The notes: generated by a model from the sequence alone, not told the origin. 64,000 bases of DNA from Pseudomonas sp. MF4836 (GCF_002018875.1 NZ_MVOL01000012.1:124001-188000); one strand, 5' to 3'. Shown: positions 36,037-45,143, counted from the first letter of the stretch. Numbers and translations are program-made.

Positions 36037-37668
36037 ATGTTTTCCAATCTGAGCATTTCGCAAAAGCTGTATGCAGGTTTCGGCCTGGTCCTGCTGATTA
36101 TCCTGGTCCTGGTGCTCTCGGCGTTGCGCGGCTTCGATCAGGTCAGCAGCAGCGTCAAAAGCAACATCCACAGCTACGAAGTGATGAACGAATCCGGGTC
36201 CCTGCTACGCAGCCTGATCAATATCGAAACCGGCGTGCGCGGTTTTGCCCTGAGCGGCCAGGAGAGTTTCCTGCAACCCTTGCAGGACGGTGAAAAAGCC
36301 TTCGCCGAGTATTACGCCCGCATCAAGAGCAGCACCGCCGACAACCCGGCGCAGCAGTCGCGCCTGGAGCGCATCAAGGTCCTGCACGATCAGTGGATGC
36401 AGGACGATATCCAGAGCCACCTCAACCTGCGGCGTGCGGTGACCGCCGGCACCCAGCCGCTGTCGGCGCTGCTCGAGCAGATCGCCGCCGGCCGCGACAA
36501 GGCCAAGATGGATGGCATGCGCCAGCTGATCAGTGAACTGCGCGACGACGAACGAGCACTGCTGGAGAGCCGCTCCACCGCCATGGTCGAGGCCAAGCGC
36601 TCGGCTCTGGTGATCCTGATCGGCGGCGGCCTGGCCGCGGCAGTCCTGGCGCTGCTGGTGGCCTGGTCGCTGTCGTCGAACCTGGTGGGGCGCATCCGCC
36701 AGGCGGTGGACGTGGCCAAGGCGATTGCCGACGGGCGCCTGGACAGCAGCATCGCCAGCAGCGGCAAGGATGAAGTCAGCAACCTGCTCAGCGCCTTCGC
36801 CGTGATGCAGGAACGCCTGCGGAGCATGATCACCGGCATCAAGCAAGGCGCCGATCAGCTGGTGGTCGCGTCCCAGAGTATCTCCAGCGCCTCGACCCAG
36901 CTCTCGGCGTCGGCCCATGAACAATCCCACTCGGCCTCGTCCATGGCGGCCACGGTGGAAGAACTGACGGTCAGCATCAACCACGTGGCCGACAACGCCG
37001 GCGAAGCCCACGCCATGTCCAGCGACTCGGGGCGCCAGTCCGAGGAAGGCGGCAGCGTGATCCAGGACACCCTGGCCAGCATGCGTCTGATTGCCGACAC
37101 GGTGCAGTCCTCGGCAACCCAGATCGCTGAACTGGACCAGCACTCCGAGCAGATTTCCAGCATTGTCAGCGTGATCAAGGGCATCGCCGAGCAGACCAAC
37201 CTGCTGGCCCTCAACGCCGCCATCGAGGCCGCCCGCGCCGGCGAACAGGGCCGCGGGTTCGCCGTGGTGGCCGACGAAGTGCGGCTGCTGGCGCAACGCA
37301 CCGCCAACTCGACCCAGGAAATCACCGAGATGATCAAGAAAATCCAGGTCGGCACCCGGGATGCCGTCACTCAGATGGACGTGGGGGTGGAGCAGGTGAA
37401 GACCGGGGTCGAACTGGCGCAGCAGGCCGGGGAAGCCATCGTCAATATCCGCCAGTCTTCAGGCAGCGTGGTGCGGGTGGTGGACCAGATCTCCCTGGCC
37501 CTGCGCGAACAGACCGCCGCCAGCCAGGACGTGGCGCGCAACGTCGAGCGCATCGCCCAGATGTCCCAACAGAACAGCCAGGCCGTGGAGGAAACCACCG
37601 CGACCGCGCGCTCGCTGCAGCAGTTGGCACAGAACCTCGAACAGCAGGTGAATGTGTTCCGCCTGTAA
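36037..37668 (+). CDS. Methyl-accepting chemotaxis protein with CHASE3-type sensor
   Basis: Inner-membrane chemoreceptor of 543 residues. TM1 is about 10-30, and the periplasmic helical sensor about 35-185 has NIETGVRGFALSGQESFLQP, the CHASE3 signature. TM2 is about 190-212, followed by HAMP (VDVAKAIADGRLDSSI) and the signalling tip EQTNLLALNAAIEAARAGEQ near residue 388. The ligand is unknown. It is monocistronic, convergent with the biosynthetic cluster to its right, and separated from it by a bidirectional terminator. Confidence 0.92.
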   Translation: MFSNLSISQKLYAGFGLVLLIILVLVLSALRGFDQVSSSVKSNIHSYEVMNESGSLLRSLINIETGVRGFALSGQESFLQPLQDGEKAFAEYYARIKSSTADNPAQQSRLERIKVLHDQWMQDDIQSHLNLRRAVTAGTQPLSALLEQIAAGRDKAKMDGMRQLISELRDDERALLESRSTAMVEAKRSALVILIGGGLAAAVLALLVAWSLSSNLVGRIRQAVDVAKAIADGRLDSSIASSGKDEVSNLLSAFAVMQERLRSMITGIKQGADQLVVASQSISSASTQLSASAHEQSHSASSMAATVEELTVSINHVADNAGEAHAMSSDSGRQSEEGGSVIQDTLASMRLIADTVQSSATQIAELDQHSEQISSIVSVIKGIAEQTNLLALNAAIEAARAGEQGRGFAVVADEVRLLAQRTANSTQEITEMIKKIQVGTRDAVTQMDVGVEQVKTGVELAQQAGEAIVNIRQSSGSVVRVVDQISLALREQTAASQDVARNVERIAQMSQQNSQAVEETTATARSLQQLAQNLEQQVNVFRL

Positions 37669-37681
37669 ACCCGCCGGACCC

Positions 37682-37705
37682 AGCGCTTCACGCAGGTGAA
37701 GCGCT
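37682..37705. terminator. Bidirectional terminator at the end of the biosynthetic cluster
   Basis: A perfect 10-base stem, AGCGCTTCAC (37682-37691) with GTGAAGCGCT (37696-37705) and loop GCAG, lies between the convergent chemoreceptor and GH88-like genes, 13 and 3 bases from their stops. Confidence 0.75.
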
Positions 37706-37708
37706 ATG

Positions 37709-38791
37709 TCAGATCCACCTGGGGTCGATTTTCCCGGACCAGGCCAGCAGCGCCGCCAGCAGGAAAAAACTGCCACAGGCGGTTTCGACCTTCTGCTCCA
37801 CGGCCGGTGCCGTGCGGTAGCAGTGACCGACAAAGCAGCCCTGCTGAAAGTCGCCCCCACGAATGATCGCCGCCAGTTGCGCCTCGGCTTGCAGGCGCAT
37901 GGCCTCGCCATCGGCCGCCGTGGCCGCCAGCCCGAGCAGGGACAGGGAGGCCATGGCCGCCGCGCAGGGATCATCCGCACCCTGGGGTTCATACAACCGA
38001 TTGACCGGCCCGGCCAACGCCCGGCTGCGCAACCAGTACCCGGCCGCGCGCTGGGCATCGGCAGTGAATGGCGCGCCGTAAAGCTCGGCCCCCACCCCCA
38101 GGCCGAGCATGGCCCAGGCCTGGCCCCGGGACCAATTGCCGGGCGCATCACCAGCCTGCCACTGCCCCTGGACGAAGCGCCCATGGCTGCTCCAGGCACC
38201 GTCCGGCCCGGCACAGGCCCGAAACGAACTGTGCAGTTGCTGGCGCCCCAGGCCCAGGGAGCGTGGCTCGGCGTCCATGGCAAACAGGTGCAGGGTCGCG
38301 GCCAACGGGTCGATACTCAGACTCTGATCGCCCTGTTCGCCACCGCCCATGTCGCGCCCCAGGGGAATGGCCGCCAGCAACGGATTGAAGGCCTGGGCCA
38401 AACGCTGGCTGGCCTGGCGTGCCAGCTCGGCAGCGGGCTCGCTGCCCAGCAGGCGCGCGCCAAGTCCGGCGCCGTACCAGAAGATCAGGCTGCGGTGATG
38501 GGTGTCGCTGTCGAGCTTGTCGGCCAGGCGCTGGCTGATCTGCTCGGCCTGTTGCCGGTCCTGGTCCGCGGCGCGGCAATAGGCGCGCAGCCACCACAGG
38601 CCGGCCCAGAAACCGCCCAGCCAGGAACCGCCGGCGGAGACTTTCCAGGGCTGGTCGAGGCCCCGGCAATACAACGGGAAGCCCTCGCCACAGGCGGCGT
38701 CGATCAGCTCCAGGCGCGCCAGCAACTGGTCGATGGCGCGCTGCACTTCCGCCGATTGCAGCGGCGCCTGGGTGCGGCTCAAGGCGTTCAT
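37709..38791 (-). CDS. GH88-like six-hairpin glycoside hydrolase
   Basis: Length is 360 residues with no signal peptide, so cytoplasmic. An NWSRGQAWAMLGLGVGAELYG segment near residues 225-245 is close to the unsaturated glucuronyl hydrolase (GH88) motif, and GGSWLGGFWAGLWWL near 50 and the DDPCAAAMASLSLLGLA segment near 295 fit the alpha6/alpha6 barrel. The ATG at 38791 overlaps the MFS stop (ATGA), which decides the start. It is the last gene of the cluster. In a metallophore-like locus it could remove or transform a sugar-like group, or the fold may have been reused; this is inference. Confidence 0.7.
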   Translation of the reverse strand: MNALSRTQAPLQSAEVQRAIDQLLARLELIDAACGEGFPLYCRGLDQPWKVSAGGSWLGGFWAGLWWLRAYCRAADQDRQQAEQISQRLADKLDSDTHHRSLIFWYGAGLGARLLGSEPAAELARQASQRLAQAFNPLLAAIPLGRDMGGGEQGDQSLSIDPLAATLHLFAMDAEPRSLGLGRQQLHSSFRACAGPDGAWSSHGRFVQGQWQAGDAPGNWSRGQAWAMLGLGVGAELYGAPFTADAQRAAGYWLRSRALAGPVNRLYEPQGADDPCAAAMASLSLLGLAATAADGEAMRLQAEAQLAAIIRGGDFQQGCFVGHCYRTAPAVEQKVETACGSFFLLAALLAWSGKIDPRWI

Positions 38792-40005
38792 TCGACAGCC
38801 CTCAGCAGCGGCTTGGCCGCCACTACCGGTGCACGCCGATGGCGTTGCCGGGCGCGGTACAGCAGCAGGCTCAGTACGCCGCCGAGCAGCAGCACCCCAA
38901 TCAGCGCCAGCCAGGCATCGGCGAAGCCCAGAGACCCGCGCAACAGTTGCCCGAACAACACCGGGCCCAGGGCGAAACCGCCAAAGAAGCCCACCGAGAG
39001 CATGCCTGCCGCCGGTGCCGGGCTGCCGAAACCCGGGTCGCGCAACACCATGCTCATGGCGATGGCATTGGTCGCCACCGCCGTCAGGCCCATGCCCAGG
39101 GCGCCGGCCCACAGCAACCAGTGGCGCTCCGGGGTGGCCAGGGAGGTCAGCCACAACGCCACCCCCGACAGCAGCAACAGCGCGAGCAATAACCAGGACT
39201 CATCGGCCATGCGCGCGCCCAGCGGGGTCAGGCAGGTGCGGGCGACGATGCCCATCACCCCGAAGCCGGCGATCAAGCCGCCGATCAGGCCCGGGCTCAT
39301 GCCCTGGCGGGTGGCGAACACCCCGAGAAAGGTCACGAACGACGACAGCACGATGCCCACGCACAGCTGCACGCTCATCAGCAGCGCCAGACGTCCATTG
39401 GGCCGGTGCAGGGCCAGGCTCATGGGCTTGGCCTGGTGCGTACGCGGGGCCACGCGCGGTCCCAGGACCGCCAGGAGCAAGGCCGGCACCAGCAAGGTGG
39501 CCAGGGCCCCGCGCCAGCCCAGGCCCAAGGCCAGGCCCGGTAGCAGCAGGCCGGCGAACAGCGCCGAAACCTGGACCCCTGATTGCTTCAGGCCGACCAC
39601 CGAGGCCTTGTCCCGGGGGGCGACGCGCTCGGCGATCAACAGGTTGGTCGCCGGGTTGGCCAGGGCCTGGGCAATGCCGCAGACCGCCAGCGCCAGGACC
39701 ACCCCGGCAAACCCCGGCAGGCTCGCCAGCAACGCATAGGCACCGGCCGTGGCCCAGAACAGCCAGGCCAGGGCACGCCGGGTACCCAGACGATTGACCA
39801 ACGGCCCGGCCCACAGCGACAGCAGCGCGGCAAAACCAAAGGCACTCATGATCAGCCAGCCGAGCCAGTGGGTCGGCACGCCGAGGTCGGATACCAGCAA
39901 CGGGCCCAGGGTGCCGACGGCGTAGAAGATCAGCATCGGCAGGGCCATGGCGGCGGTCAGTACCAGCCGCAACCCACCGCCGCACGCCGTATTGCCCTCG
40001 CTCAT
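38788..40005 (-). CDS. MFS transporter of the biosynthetic cluster (probable exporter)
   Basis: Inner-membrane protein of 405 residues with 12 hydrophobic segments. The GPLVNRLGTRRALAWLF loop between TM2 and TM3 is MFS motif A. The overall pattern recalls CynX/NimT-type and related carriers. It overlaps the acyl-CoA dehydrogenase gene by four bases upstream and the GH88-like gene downstream, so it is in the same transcript. A second MFS gene of importer type exists at 52075, so this one is more likely to export the product. Confidence 0.82.
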   Translation of the reverse strand: MSEGNTACGGGLRLVLTAAMALPMLIFYAVGTLGPLLVSDLGVPTHWLGWLIMSAFGFAALLSLWAGPLVNRLGTRRALAWLFWATAGAYALLASLPGFAGVVLALAVCGIAQALANPATNLLIAERVAPRDKASVVGLKQSGVQVSALFAGLLLPGLALGLGWRGALATLLVPALLLAVLGPRVAPRTHQAKPMSLALHRPNGRLALLMSVQLCVGIVLSSFVTFLGVFATRQGMSPGLIGGLIAGFGVMGIVARTCLTPLGARMADESWLLLALLLLSGVALWLTSLATPERHWLLWAGALGMGLTAVATNAIAMSMVLRDPGFGSPAPAAGMLSVGFFGGFALGPVLFGQLLRGSLGFADAWLALIGVLLLGGVLSLLLYRARQRHRRAPVVAAKPLLRAVE

Positions 40006-41222
40006 CGTGGTACTCCCACCGGCCGTGATGGCCAGTCGAAATCCAGCCCCGCCTCGCCGCAGTTGTCCAGCAGTTGCCGGCCCACGGCGCTGATCAGGGC
40101 GTCGTCGGTGCCGTCGAGGATATGGGTGGTGCGCGCGGTGCGGTAAATGCCCGACAGCGGCGACAGCTCACTCAGGCCCTCGGCACCCATGATCTGGATC
40201 GCCGAGTCGGCCGCCATGCTCAGGGCCTGGGAAGCCGCGACCTTGGCGATATTGACTTCGACGCTGTTGGCCACCCCGGCATCGTATTTATCGGCGGCGT
40301 CCTGCAACAGCGCACGGGCGCTGGCGATGGCCTGGTAGACCTGGAACACCCGCTGCCGCGCCAGTTGCTTGTCCCCCAGCCGCGCCTGCTCGCCGCGCGG
40401 CGAATGGATGCGCGCGCACATCAGGTCGAAGCAGCGCTGGGCCAGGCCCAGCCAGTGCACTGAGCGCAGCACCCGCCCCAGGCGCAAGCGCTCCTGCATC
40501 AGCGCCAGGCCCTGCCCCGCCTGCCCCAGCACATGGCTGGGGGGCAGCTTGACCTGATCGAAGAGCAACTCGCCCTGGCCGCAAAACCGCCCGAGGATCG
40601 ACAGCGGCCGCACCACGCCAAACCCCGGGGCATCGCTGGGCACCAGCAACATCGACAATGCCCCTTCCAGCGGCCCCTCGGCAGTGCGCGCGATCACCGT
40701 GACCAGCGATGCACGCTCTGCGCGGCAGATAAACCACTTGCGTCCACTCAGCAGCCAATGACCGTCGACCCACTGCGCGCGGCTGCTCATGGTCGCCGGG
40801 ATCGAACCAATGCTGTCGGGCTCGGACATGCCGTAGCTGGACACCATCGACCCCGCCGCCAGAGGCGCGAGAAAGCGCCGGCGGATGTCTTCGCTGGCAT
40901 GCCGGGTGAGCATGTGCAGGTCCAGGGTCGCGTCGTCGCCGAAGATCGCCGGAGCGTATTCCGAGCGCCCTTCCTGCTCGGCCACCGCCAGGTAGCTGCG
41001 CAGGCTGCTGACCCGTCCGCCCAGGGCCTGGGGGTAGAAGCTGCCCCACAACCCGGCGGCCCGGGCCGCGGCGCTCAGCTCGGCCATGCGCCGCGCCGCC
41101 TGGCGCGGCTCACCGGCCAGTTCGGCTTCATGGGGCAGGATCCGCTCATCGACAAACTGCCGGACCTGCCGCGCCAGTTCGGCGCTGTCCTGGGGGGCGG
41201 CGACCGCCAGTGCACTCAACAT
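40002..41222 (-). CDS. Acyl-CoA dehydrogenase-like flavoprotein
   Basis: FAD enzyme of 406 residues from the ATG at 41222, which overlaps the ligase stop by seven bases; the frame extends upstream inside the ligase gene without family character. The signature SYGMSEPDSIGSIPATM is near residues 125-141, the flavin-binding NGRKWFI-type strand reads LLSGRKWFIC, and the C-terminal GAEGLSELSPLSGIYR is typical. The usual catalytic Glu position seems to be Asp (ILDGTDD, near residue 370). It probably makes an alpha,beta-unsaturated acyl thioester from the product of the adjacent ligase. Prodigiosin PigA belongs to the same superfamily but works on a carrier protein. Confidence 0.85.
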   Translation of the reverse strand: MLSALAVAAPQDSAELARQVRQFVDERILPHEAELAGEPRQAARRMAELSAAARAAGLWGSFYPQALGGRVSSLRSYLAVAEQEGRSEYAPAIFGDDATLDLHMLTRHASEDIRRRFLAPLAAGSMVSSYGMSEPDSIGSIPATMSSRAQWVDGHWLLSGRKWFICRAERASLVTVIARTAEGPLEGALSMLLVPSDAPGFGVVRPLSILGRFCGQGELLFDQVKLPPSHVLGQAGQGLALMQERLRLGRVLRSVHWLGLAQRCFDLMCARIHSPRGEQARLGDKQLARQRVFQVYQAIASARALLQDAADKYDAGVANSVEVNIAKVAASQALSMAADSAIQIMGAEGLSELSPLSGIYRTARTTHILDGTDDALISAVGRQLLDNCGEAGLDFDWPSRPVGVPR

Positions 41223-42865
41223 GCGATGCCCGCCCCGCTTTCGAGAAACGCCACTTCGGCGGCCAGGGATTTCTTGTCGATCTTGCCCGCCGGGGTCAGC
41301 GGCAGTTGACGGTAGAAGCGCAGGTATTCCGGCAGTTTGTTGACCTCCAGCCCCTGCTCGCGCAGGTAGTCGGTCAGCTCCGTCAGGGAGAAACGCGGCG
41401 CACCGTCGCGCAGGGTCACGCAGATGCACACGCGCTGGCCCAGGTCCGGATCGGGCACCGGGACGCAGGCCACGCTGACCACATCCGGGTGGCCGGTGGC
41501 CAGGGTTTCGATCTGCACCGGGCTGATATTGGCCCCGCCACGGATGATGATGTCCTTCTTGCGCCCGGACAGAATCAGGTAGCCATCGGCGTCGATGTAG
41601 CCCAGGTCGCCGGTGTTGACCCAGCCTTCGGCGTCCCGGTATTGGGCGTCGAGTTCCGGGGCGTTGACGTACTGCATCGGGCTCAGCGGCCCCCGGGCCT
41701 TGATTTCGCCAATGCTGCCCTGGGGCAGTTCCTGGCCGTGTTCGTCGAAGATCTTGATCGCGCAGACCGCCGGGTTCGGCCGGCCGACGCTGTAGAACAC
41801 CACGTCCAGGGCGTCGTCCAGGGTGTTATGGCAGTTCACCCCGTCCGCCGAGCCGTAGAGGCTGATAAAGCCGCAGCCGAAGGCCTCTACACAACGGCGC
41901 ACGGTGACCTCGTCGATCAGCGACCCGCCGCAGATCAGGCCCAGCAGGCTCGACTTGTCGACCTCGGCCAGGCGCGCATCGGCGGCGATGCGCTGGAGCA
42001 TGGTCGGCACCCCGAGGATATGGGTCGGCCGCAACTGCTCGATGGCCTCGATGGCCGCGCCGACATCGAACTGCGACAGCAGCGCAATCGAACCGCCGAG
42101 CCAGGACAGGCTGCCAAAGGTCGCGGTGGAGCCGAACGACGATCCCAGCGGCACCAGGTACAGGCCACGGAAAGTCGCACCCTCGGGGTGGATGCGTTGC
42201 AGGAAACGGCCGCGACCGCCCACCAGCGCGTTGTGCGAATAAGCCACGAGCTTGGGTTCCGACTCGGTGCCGGACGACACCAGCAGGCGCACCGGGGAAT
42301 TGGCACAGACCGTGGGCAATTGCGCCTCGCTCAGGGGCTTGGCCTTGAGCATCGACTCCAGGCTCAGCCAGCCGGCACGGGCCTCGCCCTCGACAATCAG
42401 CACCCGCAGCGACAACAGGGTCGGGCGCAGCGCTTCGATCACTTGGCACAGGTCGATCCCGGCGTACTCGGCGGGGACGATCACCGCCCGCGCATCGCAG
42501 CGGCGCACCAGGGCCTGGATATCCAGGCTGCCACGGCCCGGCGGGAATGGCGCGACCACCGCCCCCAGGGCAGCGGCGGCGAGGTCGATGGCGCAGCTGC
42601 GCCAGCTGTTGGTCAGTTGGTAGGCCACCACATCACCGGCGACGATGCCTGAGGCGCGCAGGCTGGCGGCCATGCGCAGCGCCGCGTCATGCAGCTCGCC
42701 ATAGCTGAGGGTGCCTTCGGCGCAGAGCACTGCGGGTTTGTGCGGCTCGCGCAGGGCGTGCTCGCGGAACAGTTGATACACCGAACGATTGGGGTAGGTG
42801 CCGTCGGATTCCCAGACACGGCGTACATCGGCGGGGACCAGATCAATAATGCCTGCGTTATTCAT
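41216..42865 (-). CDS. AMP-forming acyl-CoA/aryl-CoA ligase
   Basis: ANL-superfamily enzyme of 549 residues activating a carboxylic acid as acyl-AMP. From the ATG at 42865 (GGAG about 7-8 bases upstream, ATGA overlap with the CoA transferase stop) it begins MNNAGIIDLVP. Motifs: P-loop LLVSSGTESEPKLVAYS near residue 195, GWVNTGDLGYID near 420, GRKKDIIIRGGANISP hinge region, and the C-terminal LTPAGKIDKKSL with the catalytic Lys. The N-terminal part resembles the stand-alone aryl-acid ligases of siderophore loci. No carrier-protein domain is attached or nearby, so CoA or the CysO-like protein may be the acceptor. Confidence 0.88.
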   Translation of the reverse strand: MNNAGIIDLVPADVRRVWESDGTYPNRSVYQLFREHALREPHKPAVLCAEGTLSYGELHDAALRMAASLRASGIVAGDVVAYQLTNSWRSCAIDLAAAALGAVVAPFPPGRGSLDIQALVRRCDARAVIVPAEYAGIDLCQVIEALRPTLLSLRVLIVEGEARAGWLSLESMLKAKPLSEAQLPTVCANSPVRLLVSSGTESEPKLVAYSHNALVGGRGRFLQRIHPEGATFRGLYLVPLGSSFGSTATFGSLSWLGGSIALLSQFDVGAAIEAIEQLRPTHILGVPTMLQRIAADARLAEVDKSSLLGLICGGSLIDEVTVRRCVEAFGCGFISLYGSADGVNCHNTLDDALDVVFYSVGRPNPAVCAIKIFDEHGQELPQGSIGEIKARGPLSPMQYVNAPELDAQYRDAEGWVNTGDLGYIDADGYLILSGRKKDIIIRGGANISPVQIETLATGHPDVVSVACVPVPDPDLGQRVCICVTLRDGAPRFSLTELTDYLREQGLEVNKLPEYLRFYRQLPLTPAGKIDKKSLAAEVAFLESGAGIAC

Positions 42866-44712
42866 CGAAAACTCCAGTGAGCGTTGACCGAGGTATAGGA
42901 ATTCACGCTTAAACACGTCTTCAATCGCCCGTCTTCAGCCAGCTGCGACAGGTCTTGTACGACCACGGAGGTCGGGATGTCGGCGTCGCCCAGCACCTGT
43001 TGCCAGGTAGCAGCGGATTGCGACGCCAGGGCACTGCGCAACGCTGCGTCCTGCCCTGGCGGGCCGGCGCTGAGGTCGCAGTCGAGCATTCGTGCCAGGC
43101 GCTGGAGCTGCTCCGGGGTCTGGCAGTCGATGGCCAGCAGCCCGTCCAGGGTCGGGTACAGGCCCTTGAGCACTGAGTCCGGCGCCGGTTCGGCCTGCAA
43201 CAGCGGTTCGCACAACAGGTTGGCGGCGCCCAGCAGCGAGCTGTCGACGCGCACCGCCTGGCCACTGAGGGCACGCTGGAGCAAGGCGGCGGTGACGCCC
43301 TGGGCCGCGACCACGCCACCCAGCACGTCGAGTACGGTGAACAGCGAACCGCCCGGGGTGGCCGAGGCCTGGCCGATGCACTCACCTACCCCCGACCAGG
43401 CCTGGACCATGAAGTCGGTGCCCGGCAAGGGTTCGCCCGGACGGTCATGGCCCCAGCCACCGGCATAGGCGTACACCAGGCCCGGGTTGATCCGCGCCAG
43501 GTCGGCGCGGTCCAGGCCCAGTTCGGCGGCCTTGCCCGGTGCCCAGTTGTGCAGGAACACCGCGGCGTTGCGGACCCGCTCATACAACTCTTCACGGCCG
43601 ACCGCCGACTTGATGTCCAGCTCGCGCACCTGCTTGAGGCGGTTGAGCGCATCAAAGCGCACCGATACCCCATCGACACAGGGCGCCATGGAGCGCAGCG
43701 GGTCGCCGCCAGGCAGTTCGATGCGCACCACCTCGGCCCCGAGCATGGCCAGCAAATGGCCGGCCAGCGGGCCTTGAATCCGACGGCAGGATTCGATCAC
43801 CGTCAGCCCGCTCAAGGGCAAGCCGCCCTGGGCCAGGGCCGGCCAGCCGGCGTCACTGCCAAGGCCGGCGCTGAAGGCCCAGGGGCCCTGGCTGCGCTGG
43901 CGTGACAGATCGGTATCGGTGGCGCGCTGTTGCAGGCTGCGCAACGGGCATACGGCCATGCCGCTCAAGGCGCACAAGGCCTCGATGCGGGCCATCGACA
44001 AGCGCGACAGCGCCTGGCGAAACGCCGGCGGCATAGGCGCGATGGCCTTGGCATAGCGCAGCAGAAAAGCCTTCCAGCCCTGCCCCGCCAGCTCGCCGTC
44101 GATGCCCACGGCGGACCAGAAGCGGCGCCAGGGTTCAGCGTCGAGGGTTTCCAGTTCGAAGTGCAGGCCGTCGGCCGAGACAAAGGGCGGGCGATTCTTG
44201 GCGCAGGTGGCGCCCGGCAGCAGGTGCTCGGCCTCGGCGCCGGCCGTGGCACCCGCCAGGTATTGGCCGATGCCCAGCACCCCGGCCGCCGCCATCGAGC
44301 TGTGCACCTCACGCCACTCACCACCGCGCAACTGGCCCAGGGCGGCGGCGAAGGCACCTTGCAAGGCCAGGCTGGCGCTGAGGTTGGCCACATAGTCCAG
44401 CCCCAGCCCCTGGGCCTTGCCACTGGCCCGACCGTGCACTGACATCAAGCCGCAGGCGGCCTGCAGCGTATGTTCACTGAACGCCTGGGAGCGGCCATCA
44501 GGCCAGGCGTGAACCAGGGCCTGCACCGGTTGCAGGTCAGGATGGCGCAAGGTGAAACCCAACCCCTGCTGCGCCGGATCGGCATGGATGATGCGTGGCG
44601 CAAGGCCCAGCGCCGTCGCTTGATAGCGCAGTGACGCTGCCAGCGGGGCGAACCCGGTGGCCGATGGAGCAAAGCCGCCGCTGAGGGTACAGCCCTGTAA
44701 GAGAGGAGACAT
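42862..44712 (-). CDS. Fused CaiB/BaiF-type (family III) CoA transferase
   Basis: Length is 616 residues from the ATG at 44712, against about 400 for the usual family. The second half (about 300-616) is a canonical family III domain: LSGLTVIESCRRIQGPLAGHLL, a LGAEVVRIE strand, and PLPGTDFMVQAWSGV, whose Asp aligns with the catalytic Asp of formyl-CoA transferase. The first half (about 10-260) resembles the C-terminal portion of the same fold without a clear catalytic Asp, so the chain looks like a partial internal duplication. Reading further upstream to 44925 gives no family sequence. It lies between the sulfur-carrier gene and the ligase gene, and probably moves CoA between acyl intermediates. 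Confidence 0.82.
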   Translation of the reverse strand: MSPLLQGCTLSGGFAPSATGFAPLAASLRYQATALGLAPRIIHADPAQQGLGFTLRHPDLQPVQALVHAWPDGRSQAFSEHTLQAACGLMSVHGRASGKAQGLGLDYVANLSASLALQGAFAAALGQLRGGEWREVHSSMAAAGVLGIGQYLAGATAGAEAEHLLPGATCAKNRPPFVSADGLHFELETLDAEPWRRFWSAVGIDGELAGQGWKAFLLRYAKAIAPMPPAFRQALSRLSMARIEALCALSGMAVCPLRSLQQRATDTDLSRQRSQGPWAFSAGLGSDAGWPALAQGGLPLSGLTVIESCRRIQGPLAGHLLAMLGAEVVRIELPGGDPLRSMAPCVDGVSVRFDALNRLKQVRELDIKSAVGREELYERVRNAAVFLHNWAPGKAAELGLDRADLARINPGLVYAYAGGWGHDRPGEPLPGTDFMVQAWSGVGECIGQASATPGGSLFTVLDVLGGVVAAQGVTAALLQRALSGQAVRVDSSLLGAANLLCEPLLQAEPAPDSVLKGLYPTLDGLLAIDCQTPEQLQRLARMLDCDLSAGPPGQDAALRSALASQSAATWQQVLGDADIPTSVVVQDLSQLAEDGRLKTCLSVNSYTSVNAHWSFR

Positions 44713-44797
44713 AAGACAGACGCCAGAGTGATTGCATGCCACTGCGCGATGGCCTCGGGTGAGGTACGCCGCGCAGGCCCGGAGGGTTCGGCGTACC

Positions 44798-45070
44798 TCA
44801 GCCGCCGGCCACGGCCGGGAGGATGGTGATGGCGTCGCCCGGCTTGAGCGCGGTGGCCAGGTTGTCGGCAAAACGGATGTCATCGTCGTTGACGTAGATG
44901 TTGACGAAACGGTGCACCTGGCCATCGCCGATCAGGCGTTCCTTGACCCCTGGATAGTCGCGTTCCAAGTGTTCGATAACTTCCAGAACAGTAGTGCCTT
45001 GAACTTCGACACGCTTTTTATCGTGGGTAAAAGTGCGCAACAAAGTGGGCACGTTGACGGAAATCGACAT
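44798..45070 (-). CDS. Ubiquitin-like sulfur carrier protein (CysO/MoaD/ThiS family)
   Basis: Length is 90 residues, beta-grasp fold. It opens ISVNVPTLLRTFTHDKKRVEV, contains HRFVNIYVNDDDIRF and ends in ILPAVAGG. That layout is very close to mycobacterial CysO. The C-terminal Gly-Gly is already exposed: after adenylation by the MoeZ-like protein it would carry a thiocarboxylate as sulfur donor. It is preceded by the Mec+-like protease gene (73 bases) and followed by the CoA transferase (85 bases). Confidence 0.93.
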   Translation of the reverse strand: MSISVNVPTLLRTFTHDKKRVEVQGTTVLEVIEHLERDYPGVKERLIGDGQVHRFVNIYVNDDDIRFADNLATALKPGDAITILPAVAGG

Positions 45071-45143
45071 ACAGAACTCCCCGAGCTTTATACAGCCCGT
45101 TATTAATAAGTTGATCGTTAGTTAAAGTTGGCCAGCCGTGGAT

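Noticed and set aside
38792..39154. Upstream extension of the GH88-like frame
   Set aside because: It overlaps the MFS gene entirely and has low-complexity sequence; the ATGA-coupled ATG at 38791 explains the start.
44713..44925. Upstream extension of the CoA-transferase frame
   Set aside because: Ser/Thr-rich shadow of the sulfur-carrier gene; the ATG at 44712 has a GGAG-type site and family sequence starts after it.
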